A DNA stretch of 64,000 nt, taken from positions 10,036,501-10,100,500 of the forward strand of contig CP114495.1 in assembly GCA_027186245.1 (NCBI GenBank). The letters run 5' to 3'. The stretch is from Coriaria nepalensis (Eukaryota > Streptophyta > Magnoliopsida > Cucurbitales > Coriariaceae). The notes under the pieces are model-generated. The model did no database searches, was not told where the DNA came from, and saw only the letters and a program-made list of their open reading frames with translations. How positions within the stretch are numbered: position 1 is the stretch's first letter; every line of letters starts with the position of its first letter. Shown here piece after piece: positions 25,040 through 35,607 of this stretch. The translations under genes and the position numbers were made by a program.

Positions 25040-25799
25040 ATGAAGGTAATTTAAGAAGCATCGATCACTTTAGATATACTACCATATGATGTTCGTACGT
25101 ACGTGCTTTGTCAAACAATATTGTTTCCATCTTTTTCACAGCAAAAGATTGTTCTCAAGCCTCAGATGCACTGCGATGCGTGTAGAACCAAAGCTTTGAA
25201 AATTGCGGCTCAAGCAGAAGGTACGTACGTACAATTATATATGTATAAGCAATTAACTAATTATTCATGCATGCATGCATGCATGGTTTTTCAGAATTCC
25301 GATTAGGTCCCTGCCTAGCTAATAAGTTATCGGTTTCTTTTGAGCCGAATGTGATCAGGTGTAGCAATTTCATCATCCATTGGATTAGAAATGAATGGAT
25401 GAAATTAAGACCAAGGCACGGTTGGCACCCTATTATGCATGCAGGCACCGAATCCGAATTCGTTTTTTCTTTGTTTCGGTCTATTTATAGATATATGTAC
25501 GTACAAATGCAGGCGTGAGCTCAGTGGCAATAGAGGGGAAAGACAAAGATCAGCTTGTAGTGGTGGGAGAAGGGATAGATTCCATTGAGCTGACAAGAAA
25601 GCTGAGGAAGAAACTTGGTTTTGCAAATATAGTTACAGTGACTGAAGTTGAAGCAGCTGAGAATAAGGACAAGGACGAAGACATGAAAGACGAGGCAATA
25701 CAAGCTTGTGTCCAATATTACCCGCCATATGGATATCCCCCTCAATGTCAAGTGGTTTATGATTCATATGGTACGTCTTCCAACTGTTGTATGATGTAG
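25040..25799 (+). CDS. Heavy-metal-associated isoprenylated plant protein (HIPP-like)
   Basis: Three exons, 25040-25045, 25142-25220 and 25513-25799, give 123 residues. The first exon is only ATGAAG (Met-Lys), an arrangement common in plant HMA-domain genes. The HMA fold occupies about 3-70, with the metal-binding C-x-x-C as C13 and C16 in MHCDACRTKALKIAAQAEG. A charged linker (ENKDKDEDMKDEA) and a Tyr/Pro-rich tail follow. The last four residues, CCMM, form a CaaX box at 120-123, so the protein is probably farnesylated and membrane-attached. HIPPs bind copper, zinc or cadmium and take part in metal handling and stress signalling. The second core residue of a classical MxCxxC is His here, so metal preference is open. 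TATA and microsatellite elements lie just upstream. Confidence 0.9.
25266..25285. repeat. (ATGC)n repeat in HIPP intron 2
   Basis: Five tetranucleotide units inside the 292-bp second intron. A similar GCATGCATGC run recurs at about 27336-27356 in the next intergenic gap. Confidence 0.9.
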
Positions 25800-27821
25800 T
25801 GACATGATCGTCATGTATAAATAAATATATATGATCCAAGTTTGTATTTATCAATTAATCTTATAATATAAAATGCTATTAAGTTAAATAATTGTATATC
25901 CATCTTCTTACATATGTACAACAAAGTTTGTGATCATTCTCGATCGTGCGTTGTTAATGAACTTTCTTTCTTTGTAGTGGAATTGTGGTATAAAATAGTA
26001 TAATATTGGTTTTATTTTTATTTTTATTTTGGGGAGAAGATGGATCGAGAGTGAGAGGAAAAGAGAAGACTTTCAAATTAACATATATCGAATTATTGAT
26101 CGAGTTGAGAAAGATGATTAGAATGATATTTTTGATGTTGAAGAAAATGTTTAGAGGTGAAAAGTCATGAGGTTGACCTCTTGATACAAACTACAAAGTA
26201 TATACATCAAAATGTAGACAACTATAATGATAGCAAGATGCATGTGTATGTAAATTCCCTGCTGAATTTTCCTCCCAGCAAACTAAGCTTCATTCATATA
26301 CGTATCGTGTTACATCAAGATACACTACACCGAAGAAAAAGGCAACGATATATCGAGATCTACCTCGTCATTATACTATTCTCATCATATAGAAAGGCCA
26401 CAAGACATCATCATATACTATACTATTCTCTACCTCGTGATTCTAATTTCTGACTGTTATTCTAAAGTACATCATGCGTAATATGGAAATCTAATTACTT
26501 TTAGTTAGTCCTATAATTAATCAAAGCTAACTAACTAGGTTAAATCTTGAGGAAATAAGTTGAAGAAGTCGTATTTGATAAATCTTGTTTGTTTCGAGAA
26601 TATATATCACATCAGAAAAAGAAAGATTAAGATTCATTTATAGTATCTTTAAATCTTGATTATCAAAATCTATTTAGATATATCTTATGATATGAATTGT
26701 ATCTTAATTCAGTAAGACTTGTTATCCGAACATATATAATTATAAGGTGGTTAACTTGCTTGCTTTCGAGGCAAATAGTTAGTCGATTAAGCCGAATGAT
26801 TACTTGAGCTATTCTTAAAATCATAAGGTGACGTCACAGTAGTTGCGTAAGAAATCTCAGTCCCAATTGTCTAGTTCTTACCACGAAAAACAAAACTCTA
26901 GTTCTAAATTGTTTGTGTTGATCATTTGGTTAAGGGAACAAGGTACTACGTAGGTATGCAGAGATTGTCAGAGAATTGTAGTATGCAAAGTAATTTAATT
27001 AACAAGTACATGGCCACTTGATTTGTTGATTAAGTAAACAAATTGAATTAAGTAGATTAATTTATATTGGTATTGACCAATAATACAAGGTTATGATTAA
27101 TTAGTTGAGTTTTGTTATGAGTTGTAACAACTAACAACTGGCTAATACATGTCCAATTTTAAGGTGAAACTTGTCTTCTTGCTTGCTTGCTTGGTCGGTC
27201 GGTCTTAGTTTCAATTTTTAAACTATATTGACTGTGATTTGAAAATGTTATCTTATGAGTTCTAACTACTAACAACTTGTTTTAAAGCATTATCAACCGA
27301 CTCGTACTATATACTATATACTATATGTACTATATGCATGCATGCATGCATGCATGTGGTAGTAGTTGGTAAACTGATATAGAAAGCTTTCAAAATTGAC
27401 CCCAGTTACTGGATTGTTTAATATTTTAGTGAAGCCCAGTTACTTAAATGGGCCAGTCATTAGTCTCATTTAAATGAAGTGGTCCACTTTGAAATGGAAG
27501 TTGATGGATGGGCCATGGCCCAATTCTATTAGGCATACTAGTCCATTTCTTATTTTTTTTAGCCCAATGTAAGTGGGTTGTGATGTATTTATTTTAAGTA
27601 TTTGATTGAATTCGGTTCTTATATTTATACATATACATATACATATACTGGATTATATATATATATATATATATATGAGAAAGACAAAAACAATGTCAAA
27701 ATGAGGAAGCTGCACATCAAATAATTGAAGAAGACCATTCAATTAATTATATATTATTCACATGGGGTTGAAGCTCCTGATTGTTTTATGTTGTAATAAT
27801 ATATGTATATATATAACTATT

Positions 27822-27858
<37 letters not shown>

Positions 27859-28181
27859 AAATAAAAAGGGGTACGTATAGAATTATAGATTCATATTCAT
27901 CCCCTCTTGAAAGCACTACTAATGTTTGGAGAATTTTACCTCTGAATTCTTTCCATCTTCTTCAATGCTCTGCTTTCAAGAACGTTAAACATTCCCCCCC
28001 AATAAACCGTTATTCTTAAGGCAAATATAATCACATTCTTTTATTGCTCTATATATATTTCTACCCAAAAACAGCCACTACTCTGTCTCTCGAGTCAGTT
28101 ATAAAACACACACCCAACACTTCATCTCTCTCTCTCTTCTTTCTCACACCCAAGCAGATTGATTTCCTCTACCTGCCCCAA
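25800..28181. other. Intergenic DNA between HIPP and subtilase; promoter of the subtilase at its right end
   Basis: No gene is supported; a 98-residue open frame at 26157-26453 looks random. TGGGCC/GGCCCA site-II-like motifs cluster at 27449-27454, 27509-27514 and 27517-27522. Simple repeats are (ATGC)n at about 27336-27356, (TA)n at about 27654-27676 and (AAAAAT)n at about 27820-27868. A TATATATATT box at 28049-28058 lies about 130 bases before the subtilase ATG and fits as its TATA element. Confidence 0.55.
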
Positions 28182-31100
28182 ATGAGATCTCCTGTTTTTC
28201 TTTCCTTCCTCGTTCTCTCTCTGTTTCAGACACCCTCCATTGCTGACAAATTGGCAAGCAGCTCTTCTTTGTCCGTTTTCTTTTCATTTTCGGTTTGAAA
28301 TTTGCTCATGCTTTGTTTTTTCTTGGTTTGTTGCAGTCTTACATTGTTTACTTGGGAGCACATTCACATGGGTTGAATCCTTCATCGACTGATCTTGAAT
28401 TTGCAACCAATTCACATTACCATTTACTGAGTTCCTGTTTGGGAGGGTATTATTACTAAGATTTTCTTTTTATGTACATTTTGAATTCTGATCTGTTACT
28501 ACTGACTGTCGAATTTCACTCTGTTTTTTTCATTTGAATTTACAGTAAAGAGAAGGCAGAGGATGCGATTTTCTATTCGTATAATAGACATATAAATGGA
28601 TTTGCTGCAATGCTTGATGAAGAAGAAGCAGAACTAATTGCTCGTGAGACAAATTTCATATGAATGAAACTCTGCTTGCTTATATACTCTGTTCTTCTTT
28701 CTGTTGCTCTGTTTTTTACTCCTGTTTTTATACGTTGCAGGGCATCCAGAAGTTATATCGGTTTTCTTAAACCAGGGAAGAAAGTTGCACACAACGCATT
28801 CATGGAACTTTCTAGGGATGGAGGGAGATGGGGAAATCCCTGCAAATTCAATTTGGAAGAAGGCTAGGTATGGTGAAGATGCAATTATTGGCAATCTTGA
28901 TACAGGTAAATATTAAAAAAAAGTTGTTCTTCCACTAAATTTAAATCTAAATCTATCAAACTTTTGGATCACCCCAAAAAGAAATACATAAATACTGACT
29001 TTTGAGTTTGATTATTCTTCTTTGTTTCATGTTTTTTGATCAATTCTATGATTTTTCTGAAATCTGAATTTGAGTAATCACTGCTTGGGTAAGCTTTGAC
29101 TCTGAGATGTTGATTAAAAACCCATGTTGAAAATTTAAAAATATATAAAAAATTGTAGAAATCGACCAAACATACAATAAAGTTGGAACAACTTTAAGGG
29201 AAATAAAGCAGTGTGATTGGAGAACAGACTACCTCGAGAGTTTTTACAATGTCCTCTGTTTCTTGCATGCAAAAAATACTGTTGCATGTAATAATTCTAA
29301 GAAATGGTAGGGGCCACTAAAACATCTGAACACAATTTTCCATTGTCTAAGTTTACCTTTTTTTTTTTTTTTTCCATAGCTTGAAAAATATGTCTCACTG
29401 TTTTATTGTCTATGTTTATAATGTCTTGGGTAGGTGTGTGGCCCGAGTCTAAGAGCTTTAGTGATGAAGGGATTGGTCCTGTCCCATCAAGATGGAATGG
29501 AACTTGTCAGCAAGAAGACCGTGTTCGATGCAACAGGTCTCACCCTGCAACTTGCTCTGTTTTTTCCTATTCCATATTCTTACATTCTTAAATAGTCGAA
29601 CCCAGCTTTGGTCAAATCCATCTCTTTCTCATGTTATATTAACTTTCCTTCGACTTGAAGATGAGAGATTTCCCAGGATTCAATTGCTAACCACAGCGGC
29701 ACTGGCTCCCTTTTGTCTAATCATTGATCACAAAGGAAAAAAACAAATTGACAAAATGTGCTAGATACGATAAAAGAAAAAGCAAACTTCTTTTTCCATG
29801 TGAACAGCCACAAACTATAAAAATTGCACATCATTCTATCTTTATCCCAAATCCCAATAGTTCTTTCCCAATCTTCTTTCCATCATCTTTTGTTTCACTA
29901 TATGTGTGTTGGGGAAAACAAAAAAAAAACAAAAAAAAAAAAAGAAGAAAAAGGAAGTGATAATCTGATAGTGGGAAGGAATCTTAGGAGCTTTCTTTTG
30001 ACAAATAGAGTTAATATATTCTAGACCTCAAAATTTGAATGGGGCTTTTTGAAGAACTTTTTACATATTCAGTCAAATATTTGCAATGGGGTCGAGTGAT
30101 GCAAGTGGAGTGCACACAATGATGACCATTCATTATCCAAGTTGAAAGATTCAATAATGTATCAAATAATATGCCATATAATACAATATCTCAGATAATG
30201 CAGCACAACTCATCATACTTCATTGTATTCTATATAGGAAACTAATTGGAGCGAGGTATTTTAACAAAGGCTATGCAGCATATGCCGGAAAACTTAATGC
30301 GACCTTATCTACTGTGAGAGACTATGAGGGCCATGGATCACATACCTTATCCACGGCTGGAGGCAACTTTGTGTATGGAGCAAGTGTTTTTGGTAATGGC
30401 AATGGCACGGCAAAAGGTGGGTCACCCAAAGCTCGAGTTGCTGCCTACAAGGTATGCTGGCCCCCAATCGATGGGGGTGAGTGTTTCGATGCGGATATCT
30501 TGGCTGGCTTTGAAGCTGCAATCAGTGATGGTGTTGATGTTCTTTCAGTCTCTTTGGGGGGAGTCCCTACTGAGTTTTTTGAAGACGGGATTTCAATAGG
30601 GTCCTTCCATGCTGTTAAGAATGGAATTGTTGTGGTGGGTTCTGCTGGGAATTCCGGTCCAGTGTCTGGGAGTGTATCGAATTTGTCTCCATGGTTGTTA
30701 ACTGTTGGTGCTAGTACTACTGATAGGGAGTTTAGCAATTATGTAGCCTTGGGAAATAAGAAGCACATCAAGGTATATATATATATATATATTGTCATAT
30801 TTTATTCCGATAATTCCACTCGCCTTTTCATTTTGTTCGTTTTTTATTTGTCAGGGTGTTAGCCTCTCTTCTAAAATGTTACCTTCTCAAATGTTCTACC
30901 CACTTATACGTGCTGTAGATGCCAAAGCTGCTAATGCATCTGATGCTGAAGCGTGAGTTCAGCGCTTTATGCTTTCCTTTTCAGAATATCTGCAATAATG
31001 AAGATAAAATGAGTAACAAGTGTATGAAATAATTTTGTAAAATTTGAAACAGCTTGATCTGCAACGAGGGATCACTTGATCCAAAGAAGGTGACAGGAAG

Positions 31101-32458
31101 AATCTTGGTCTGCTTACGTGGAGTTACGGGTAGAACGGATAAGGGTTATCAGGCGGCTCATAATGGTGCTGTTGGAATGATATTGGCAAACGATGAGTCA
31201 AGTGGGAATGAGATTATTGCGGATCCTCATGTCCTTCCTGCTTCCCATATTGCTTTCACTGATGGAGTATCTGTTTTCGAGTATATCAACTCCACCAAGT
31301 AATACTTCAATGACTTCTATTTATTCCAAAGCTTAATTTTATTACTACTGCATGGTATGCTGTATCATCACTTTACTACTTAAACAGGAATCCTATGGCT
31401 TACATGACTCATGTAAGGACAGACCTGGACATAAAGCCTGCTCCGTATATGGCTTCTTTCTCATCAAGAGGGCCCAATACACTCGAGCCATTTATCCTTA
31501 AGGTCTGATTATTCATCAGACCCATAAATACATCATCATTTTGATATATCATTTTAAGGTGGCCACAATGCACGTGTTCTTTTTCTGGTGTAAATTGTTT
31601 TTCAGCCTGATATAACGGCTCCGGGAGTGAGTATAATAGCTGCTTTCTCTGAAGCAGAAGGGGCAGCCGGAACATTTGATAAGCGTCGAATTCCTTATAA
31701 TACACAATCCGGTACTTCTATGTCCTGTCCCCATGTTTCTGGTATTGTTGGCCTACTTAAAACACTCCATCCCGATTGGAGCCCAGCTGCTATCAAATCT
31801 GCAATAATGACCTCAGGTATAATAAACAATAAACATGCATTGCAATAAATGGTCAAGTGATAATCTTTTCGAATCACAATCATAATAACTTGCTTTTGTA
31901 TCTTCTTCTGCACTTGCAGCAAGTACCAGAGATGAAGGGAAGAGGCCAATACCAGATTCATCACAGCAAAAGGCAACTCCATTTGCATATGGCTCAGGAC
32001 ATGTGCGACCAAACTGTGCAATGGACCCTGGCCTAGTTTATGACTCAACTATTAATGACTATTTGAACTTCCTATGCTCCCGTGGCTACAACCAGACAAT
32101 TATCAGATTATTCGTGCAAACTCCATATAACTGTCCCACGACATTTAGTCTAACAGATTTTAACTACCCTTCAATTTCAGTTCCTGATCTAAGCTCAGGC
32201 ACGGTTACAATCACCAGAAGGGTTAAGAATGTTGGAACTCCAGGAACCTACACCGCTCATGTAAAGACACCCAGAGGGGTTGCTGTCTCGGTTGAGCCTA
32301 AGATATTGAGGTTTGATAAATTCGGGGAAGAGAAGCAGTTCAAGGTTAATTTTAGAAAGGTTGGGAGGGTTGTTGATGATAACTATGTTTTTGGTAGATT
32401 GATATGGTCAGATGGAAAGCATTTTGTTAGGAGTCCAATTGCAGTGAATCCAGTATAG
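28182..32458 (+). CDS. Subtilisin-like serine protease, AIR3/SBT5 type
   Basis: Eleven exons: 28182-28253 (or 28274), 28337-28446, 28546-28643, 28741-28905, 29434-29536, 30238-30772, 30855-30952, 31053-31298, 31388-31502, 31606-31816 and 31920-32458. They encode 763 residues (770 with the longer first exon). A signal peptide of about 22 residues ends at PSIA-DK. The inhibitor I9 propeptide follows ([12 protein letters not shown] to about 110). The catalytic triad is D147 in LDTGVWPES, H215 in GHGSHT and S552 in SGTSMSCPH, with oxyanion-hole N321 in AGNSGP. A protease-associated insertion lies between N321 and S552, and a fibronectin-III-like tail ends the protein. It is a secreted apoplastic protease that matures by losing its propeptide. 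The nearest named relative is auxin-induced AIR3 of lateral-root emergence. The intron 1 donor is unusual (see findings). Confidence 0.93.
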
Positions 32459-33188
32459 ATTTCATTTCGGATTGTCAAATCCGGGCTAACAATCCGGGCA
32501 TCCATTTAATTTTTTCTCTAGATTGCTAATAGATGAACATAAATTATGTTACCAAGCGATCAGAATGATTATCATCAATCAAATTTATCCATGAAATTAC
32601 ACTATCGTTTCTACTCCGCATTATATTGTCGGAAGCAGTTTTCTAGATCATGAAAAAAATAATCATTGATAAATTCAGTAAATAAAAAAAAAAAAAAAAG
32701 AGCGAGAGAGAAGCTAGTGAGAGGATACCAAAATGATAGCTTGAGAATCTGATGAAGACGGTGGCGAGAGAGGAGAGGAAGGGAATGATCGGAAAACACA
32801 CGGGATGGGCGGAGTTATAAAAATAAATCAACCGAATTCTTTTTCGGTTTCATTTGTTTTCTCCAGCTCCGCCATCCCACCTGCTTCCGATCAGGCATCA
32901 GTAGCTCCCCCATTACCTCTAAGTGGCGGCTGAGACCGTTAATGGTGGTTTCTGTAACGCGCGACCTTCTCCCTTATACTAACCAAGATATGATCCTGTC
33001 CGTCCATTTTTACCAACCATGTTTGATTCGTTGATTGGTTTCTTCATACTTATGCCCCAGTCCATAGAGAAAGGAAAGGTGTGACAGGCTTCACTCCGGC
33101 CCAAAAACTCTAGTATCGGGTTAACGGTTAAAACCGAGCCGCTTTTTTTTGGGGGCGAAAACCCGCCTTATTTAGTTAGTTATGAGTA
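32459..33188. other. 3' flank of the subtilase and upstream DNA of PNO1
   Basis: No gene is supported. A GGCCCA site-II motif at 33098-33103 lies about 90 bases before the PNO1 TATA element and probably belongs to its promoter. A poly-A run at 32684-32699 lies next to a GA-rich stretch. Confidence 0.5.
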
Positions 33189-33207
33189 GTATATAAGCAA
33201 AACCCTA
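33098..33207 (+). promoter_or_regulatory. PNO1 promoter: site II motif, TATA box and telobox
   Basis: GGCCCA (33098-33103), TATATAA (33190-33196) and AAACCCTA (33200-33207) lie in order. Teloboxes with site II motifs are the classical pair in promoters of plant ribosomal-protein and ribosome-assembly genes, which matches the function of PNO1. Confidence 0.65.
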
Positions 33208-33851
33208 GCTTCTTCTCCTTCTCTTGAAGTCTCCATCTTATGATAAGGAGGTCGCAGCTGCGTTACCTTCTCCTACCTTTTACAGACGATTTTATCTTCG
33301 TCTTCCATCTGAATACTCTCTACGCGGCAGCCATAGTTGCAGCTGCAGGTCCGAATACTCTCTCTCTCTCTATCGAGCTCCAAGTCTTTTATTCTTTCCT
33401 GGAGAGTTTGCGCATTCCTGGGAAATTGATACTGTTTGTATTTTTTAATGATGTATTTTTGTTTTTCTAGGTTGCTTCATAGGGGTAAGCAATGAGAACA
33501 AAGTACTTAAGTCACGTAACTGATGAATAGGTTAACTTTCAAACAAAGTACTTAAGTCGAATAGATCATGTCTTTAACATGCTCTAGAAAACCTAACTAA
33601 TGAATTCATGGCGCTTGTGTTGATCCTTTGAACCAAGTTTTTATACTTGATAGCTTTTCAGCCTTAGTAATCATTATGCTATGTCTTCCTTCTTTTTTCT
33701 AATAGCAGGATGTTATGTATTCTGGCATGAAAGCTCAATCTCTTTAGTCAGTCTAATGGGTTATCTGTCTTGTGTTATATACCAATATAAGCGATTACGA
33801 ATAATACGTATTGGTATTTCTTTTTGAATCAGGAATCTGTGTAATTGCACA
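33208..33851 (+). other. PNO1 5' UTR with a probable intron
   Basis: The leader seems to start near 33210-33230. An intron from about 33349 to an acceptor at about 33832 would leave a short second leader exon before the ATG at 33852. Open frames near 33224-33470 are read as chance. Confidence 0.45.
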
Positions 33852-34526
33852 ATGCAGTCCGATGGAGTCCCTACTTCCATGGAAGTGGAAGGAGTTTCTT
33901 CCCAACTGATATCTAACACTCCGGTTTTGCCAGCAAAGCCTAACTTTGAACCTCTAAAGGCTCATGAAATCTCCGACGGTCAGGTTCAATTTCGAAAAGT
34001 CTCTGTCCCGGCACATCGATATACACCTCTGAAAAAAGCATGGATGGATATTTACACACCAATATACGAGCAGATGAAGATTGATATCCGTATGAATCTC
34101 AAGGCTCGCAAGGTTGAACTGAAGACAAGATCAGACACACCTGACATTAGTAACTTGCAAAAGTGTGCAGATTTTGTTCATGCCTTTATGTTGGGGTTTG
34201 ATGTAATTGATGCTATTGCCCTTTTACGGTTGGATGAACTGTATGTGGAGTCTTTTGAAATCAAGGATGTGAAAACACTCAAAGGGGATCACTTGTCTAG
34301 GGCTATAGGAAGGTTGTCGGGGAAAGGAGGTAAAACCAAGTTTGCTATCGAAAACTCTACGAAGACAAGGATTGTTATCGCTGACACCAAGATTCACATA
34401 TTGGGTTCTTTTGCAAATATTAAGATTGCTAGAGATTCTCTTTGCAGTCTCATTTTGGGGTCCCCTGCTGGTAAAGTTTACTCGAAATTGAGAGCAGTTA
34501 CATCCAGATTGGCTGAAAGATTTTGA
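33852..34526 (+). CDS. PNO1: PNO1/DIM2, KH-domain 40S ribosome assembly factor
   Basis: The coding region is one uninterrupted exon of 224 residues. A variable N-terminus (1-50) leads into the conserved core FRKVSVPAHRYTPLKKAWMD. Two KH-like folds follow; the C-terminal one (about 140-215) has the RNA-binding loop GRLSGKGGKTKFAIENSTKT. PNO1 (yeast Dim2) binds the 3' end of 18S rRNA in pre-40S particles. It works with the nuclease NOB1 and the dimethylase DIM1 during 20S pre-rRNA maturation, shuttling between nucleolus and cytoplasm. Length and motifs fit the family. It converges on DDI1, with 1.08 kb between stop codons; the same two genes are neighbours in Arabidopsis by my recollection. The telobox/site II promoter fits co-regulation with ribosome-assembly genes. 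Confidence 0.96.
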   Translation: MQSDGVPTSMEVEGVSSQLISNTPVLPAKPNFEPLKAHEISDGQVQFRKVSVPAHRYTPLKKAWMDIYTPIYEQMKIDIRMNLKARKVELKTRSDTPDISNLQKCADFVHAFMLGFDVIDAIALLRLDELYVESFEIKDVKTLKGDHLSRAIGRLSGKGGKTKFAIENSTKTRIVIADTKIHILGSFANIKIARDSLCSLILGSPAGKVYSKLRAVTSRLAERF

Positions 34527-35607
34527 TTTTTCAGATGTAATTAAAGAACTTTTGTTCTCTGTTATGGGTTTTGGTATGGTTATTTGAGATGTGTAAAAGT
34601 TGGTCATTTTTTCTGAGAATTATTGAAAATTTTGCTTCGCTACTAAAAGATGATTTTGATTCAATACTAATTTTTCAGGCTTATATTGATTGATTGTATA
34701 TATTTATTTTCACCTGTATATATATATATTACTTACCGACCGAATGTAATCACATAGACCTATCTTTTTTTATTTCATGGTTCTAGCCACGGGTACCAAA
34801 ACTAACTTAAATATTAACATAGCCCGTCAAATCATTCAAACAACTCCGGTACCATATTTCTGTAATCAACACCGATATAATTTGACCTAAACGATTATAG
34901 TTTCCTTGTCAAAATCAAAGGGCGAAATTTATGAGTACATTAGACATTATCTTGGATTAACCGTGTAACTACTTCGCATTCTCTAGCAAACACGTATACA
35001 ATCTATCATCCTCCTTCATTTCTTACACTAAATTATTCTAAGAAATTCCTTACTGAAACCTGATATATTCTTAGTTCAAGACGAGAAATTTAATCAGTTG
35101 AAATAGTATCCACCTTAAACCTCTTCAGACTTGTAAACAAAATTATTACCTAGCACTAATTTCTTAAAAATCTATCGTAGTTTCAAAATAGAATTAGAAA
35201 GGAAGATATTTGGTTTTGCCTCTAAATCACTAAAGTTGAAGGAGGAATTGGCCAAGTCACGATGGAGATTCTAGCAATCCAACCTGACGCCATGGTTAAT
35301 GAATGCAGAAGAGAAAGCCAGAGAGAGAAAAAAGGAAAGAGGGTTTAATATATGGATGAGGCAGCGGAGCAGGTAAAGGAAAGAGCATATTTATTGTTTA
35401 CTTTAAAAAAAAAAAACCTTTTTGACTAAAGTGAAACTGGGTTCTCACATTTCCAGATTCATCTGTTTTGTATCAATAGTAAAAAACTGAATTGTCTTAA
35501 GGTACAGAGTTGATCAATGGAGTTAAAACTGAATTTGTGAAAATGTTGTGATTCCACAAAATTAATGGATTTCATTTGCCATCAAATCAGACAGCTTTTT
35601 GATGTTT
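34527..35607. other. Convergent 3' interval between PNO1 and DDI1
   Basis: AT-rich DNA without a supported gene. It should hold the 3' UTRs of both genes at its edges. Nothing else stands out apart from a TA-rich run near 34707-34730. Confidence 0.6.

Noticed and set aside
26157..26453. 98-residue plus-strand open frame between HIPP and the subtilase
   Set aside because: No recognisable motif, AT-rich composition, no splice or promoter support.
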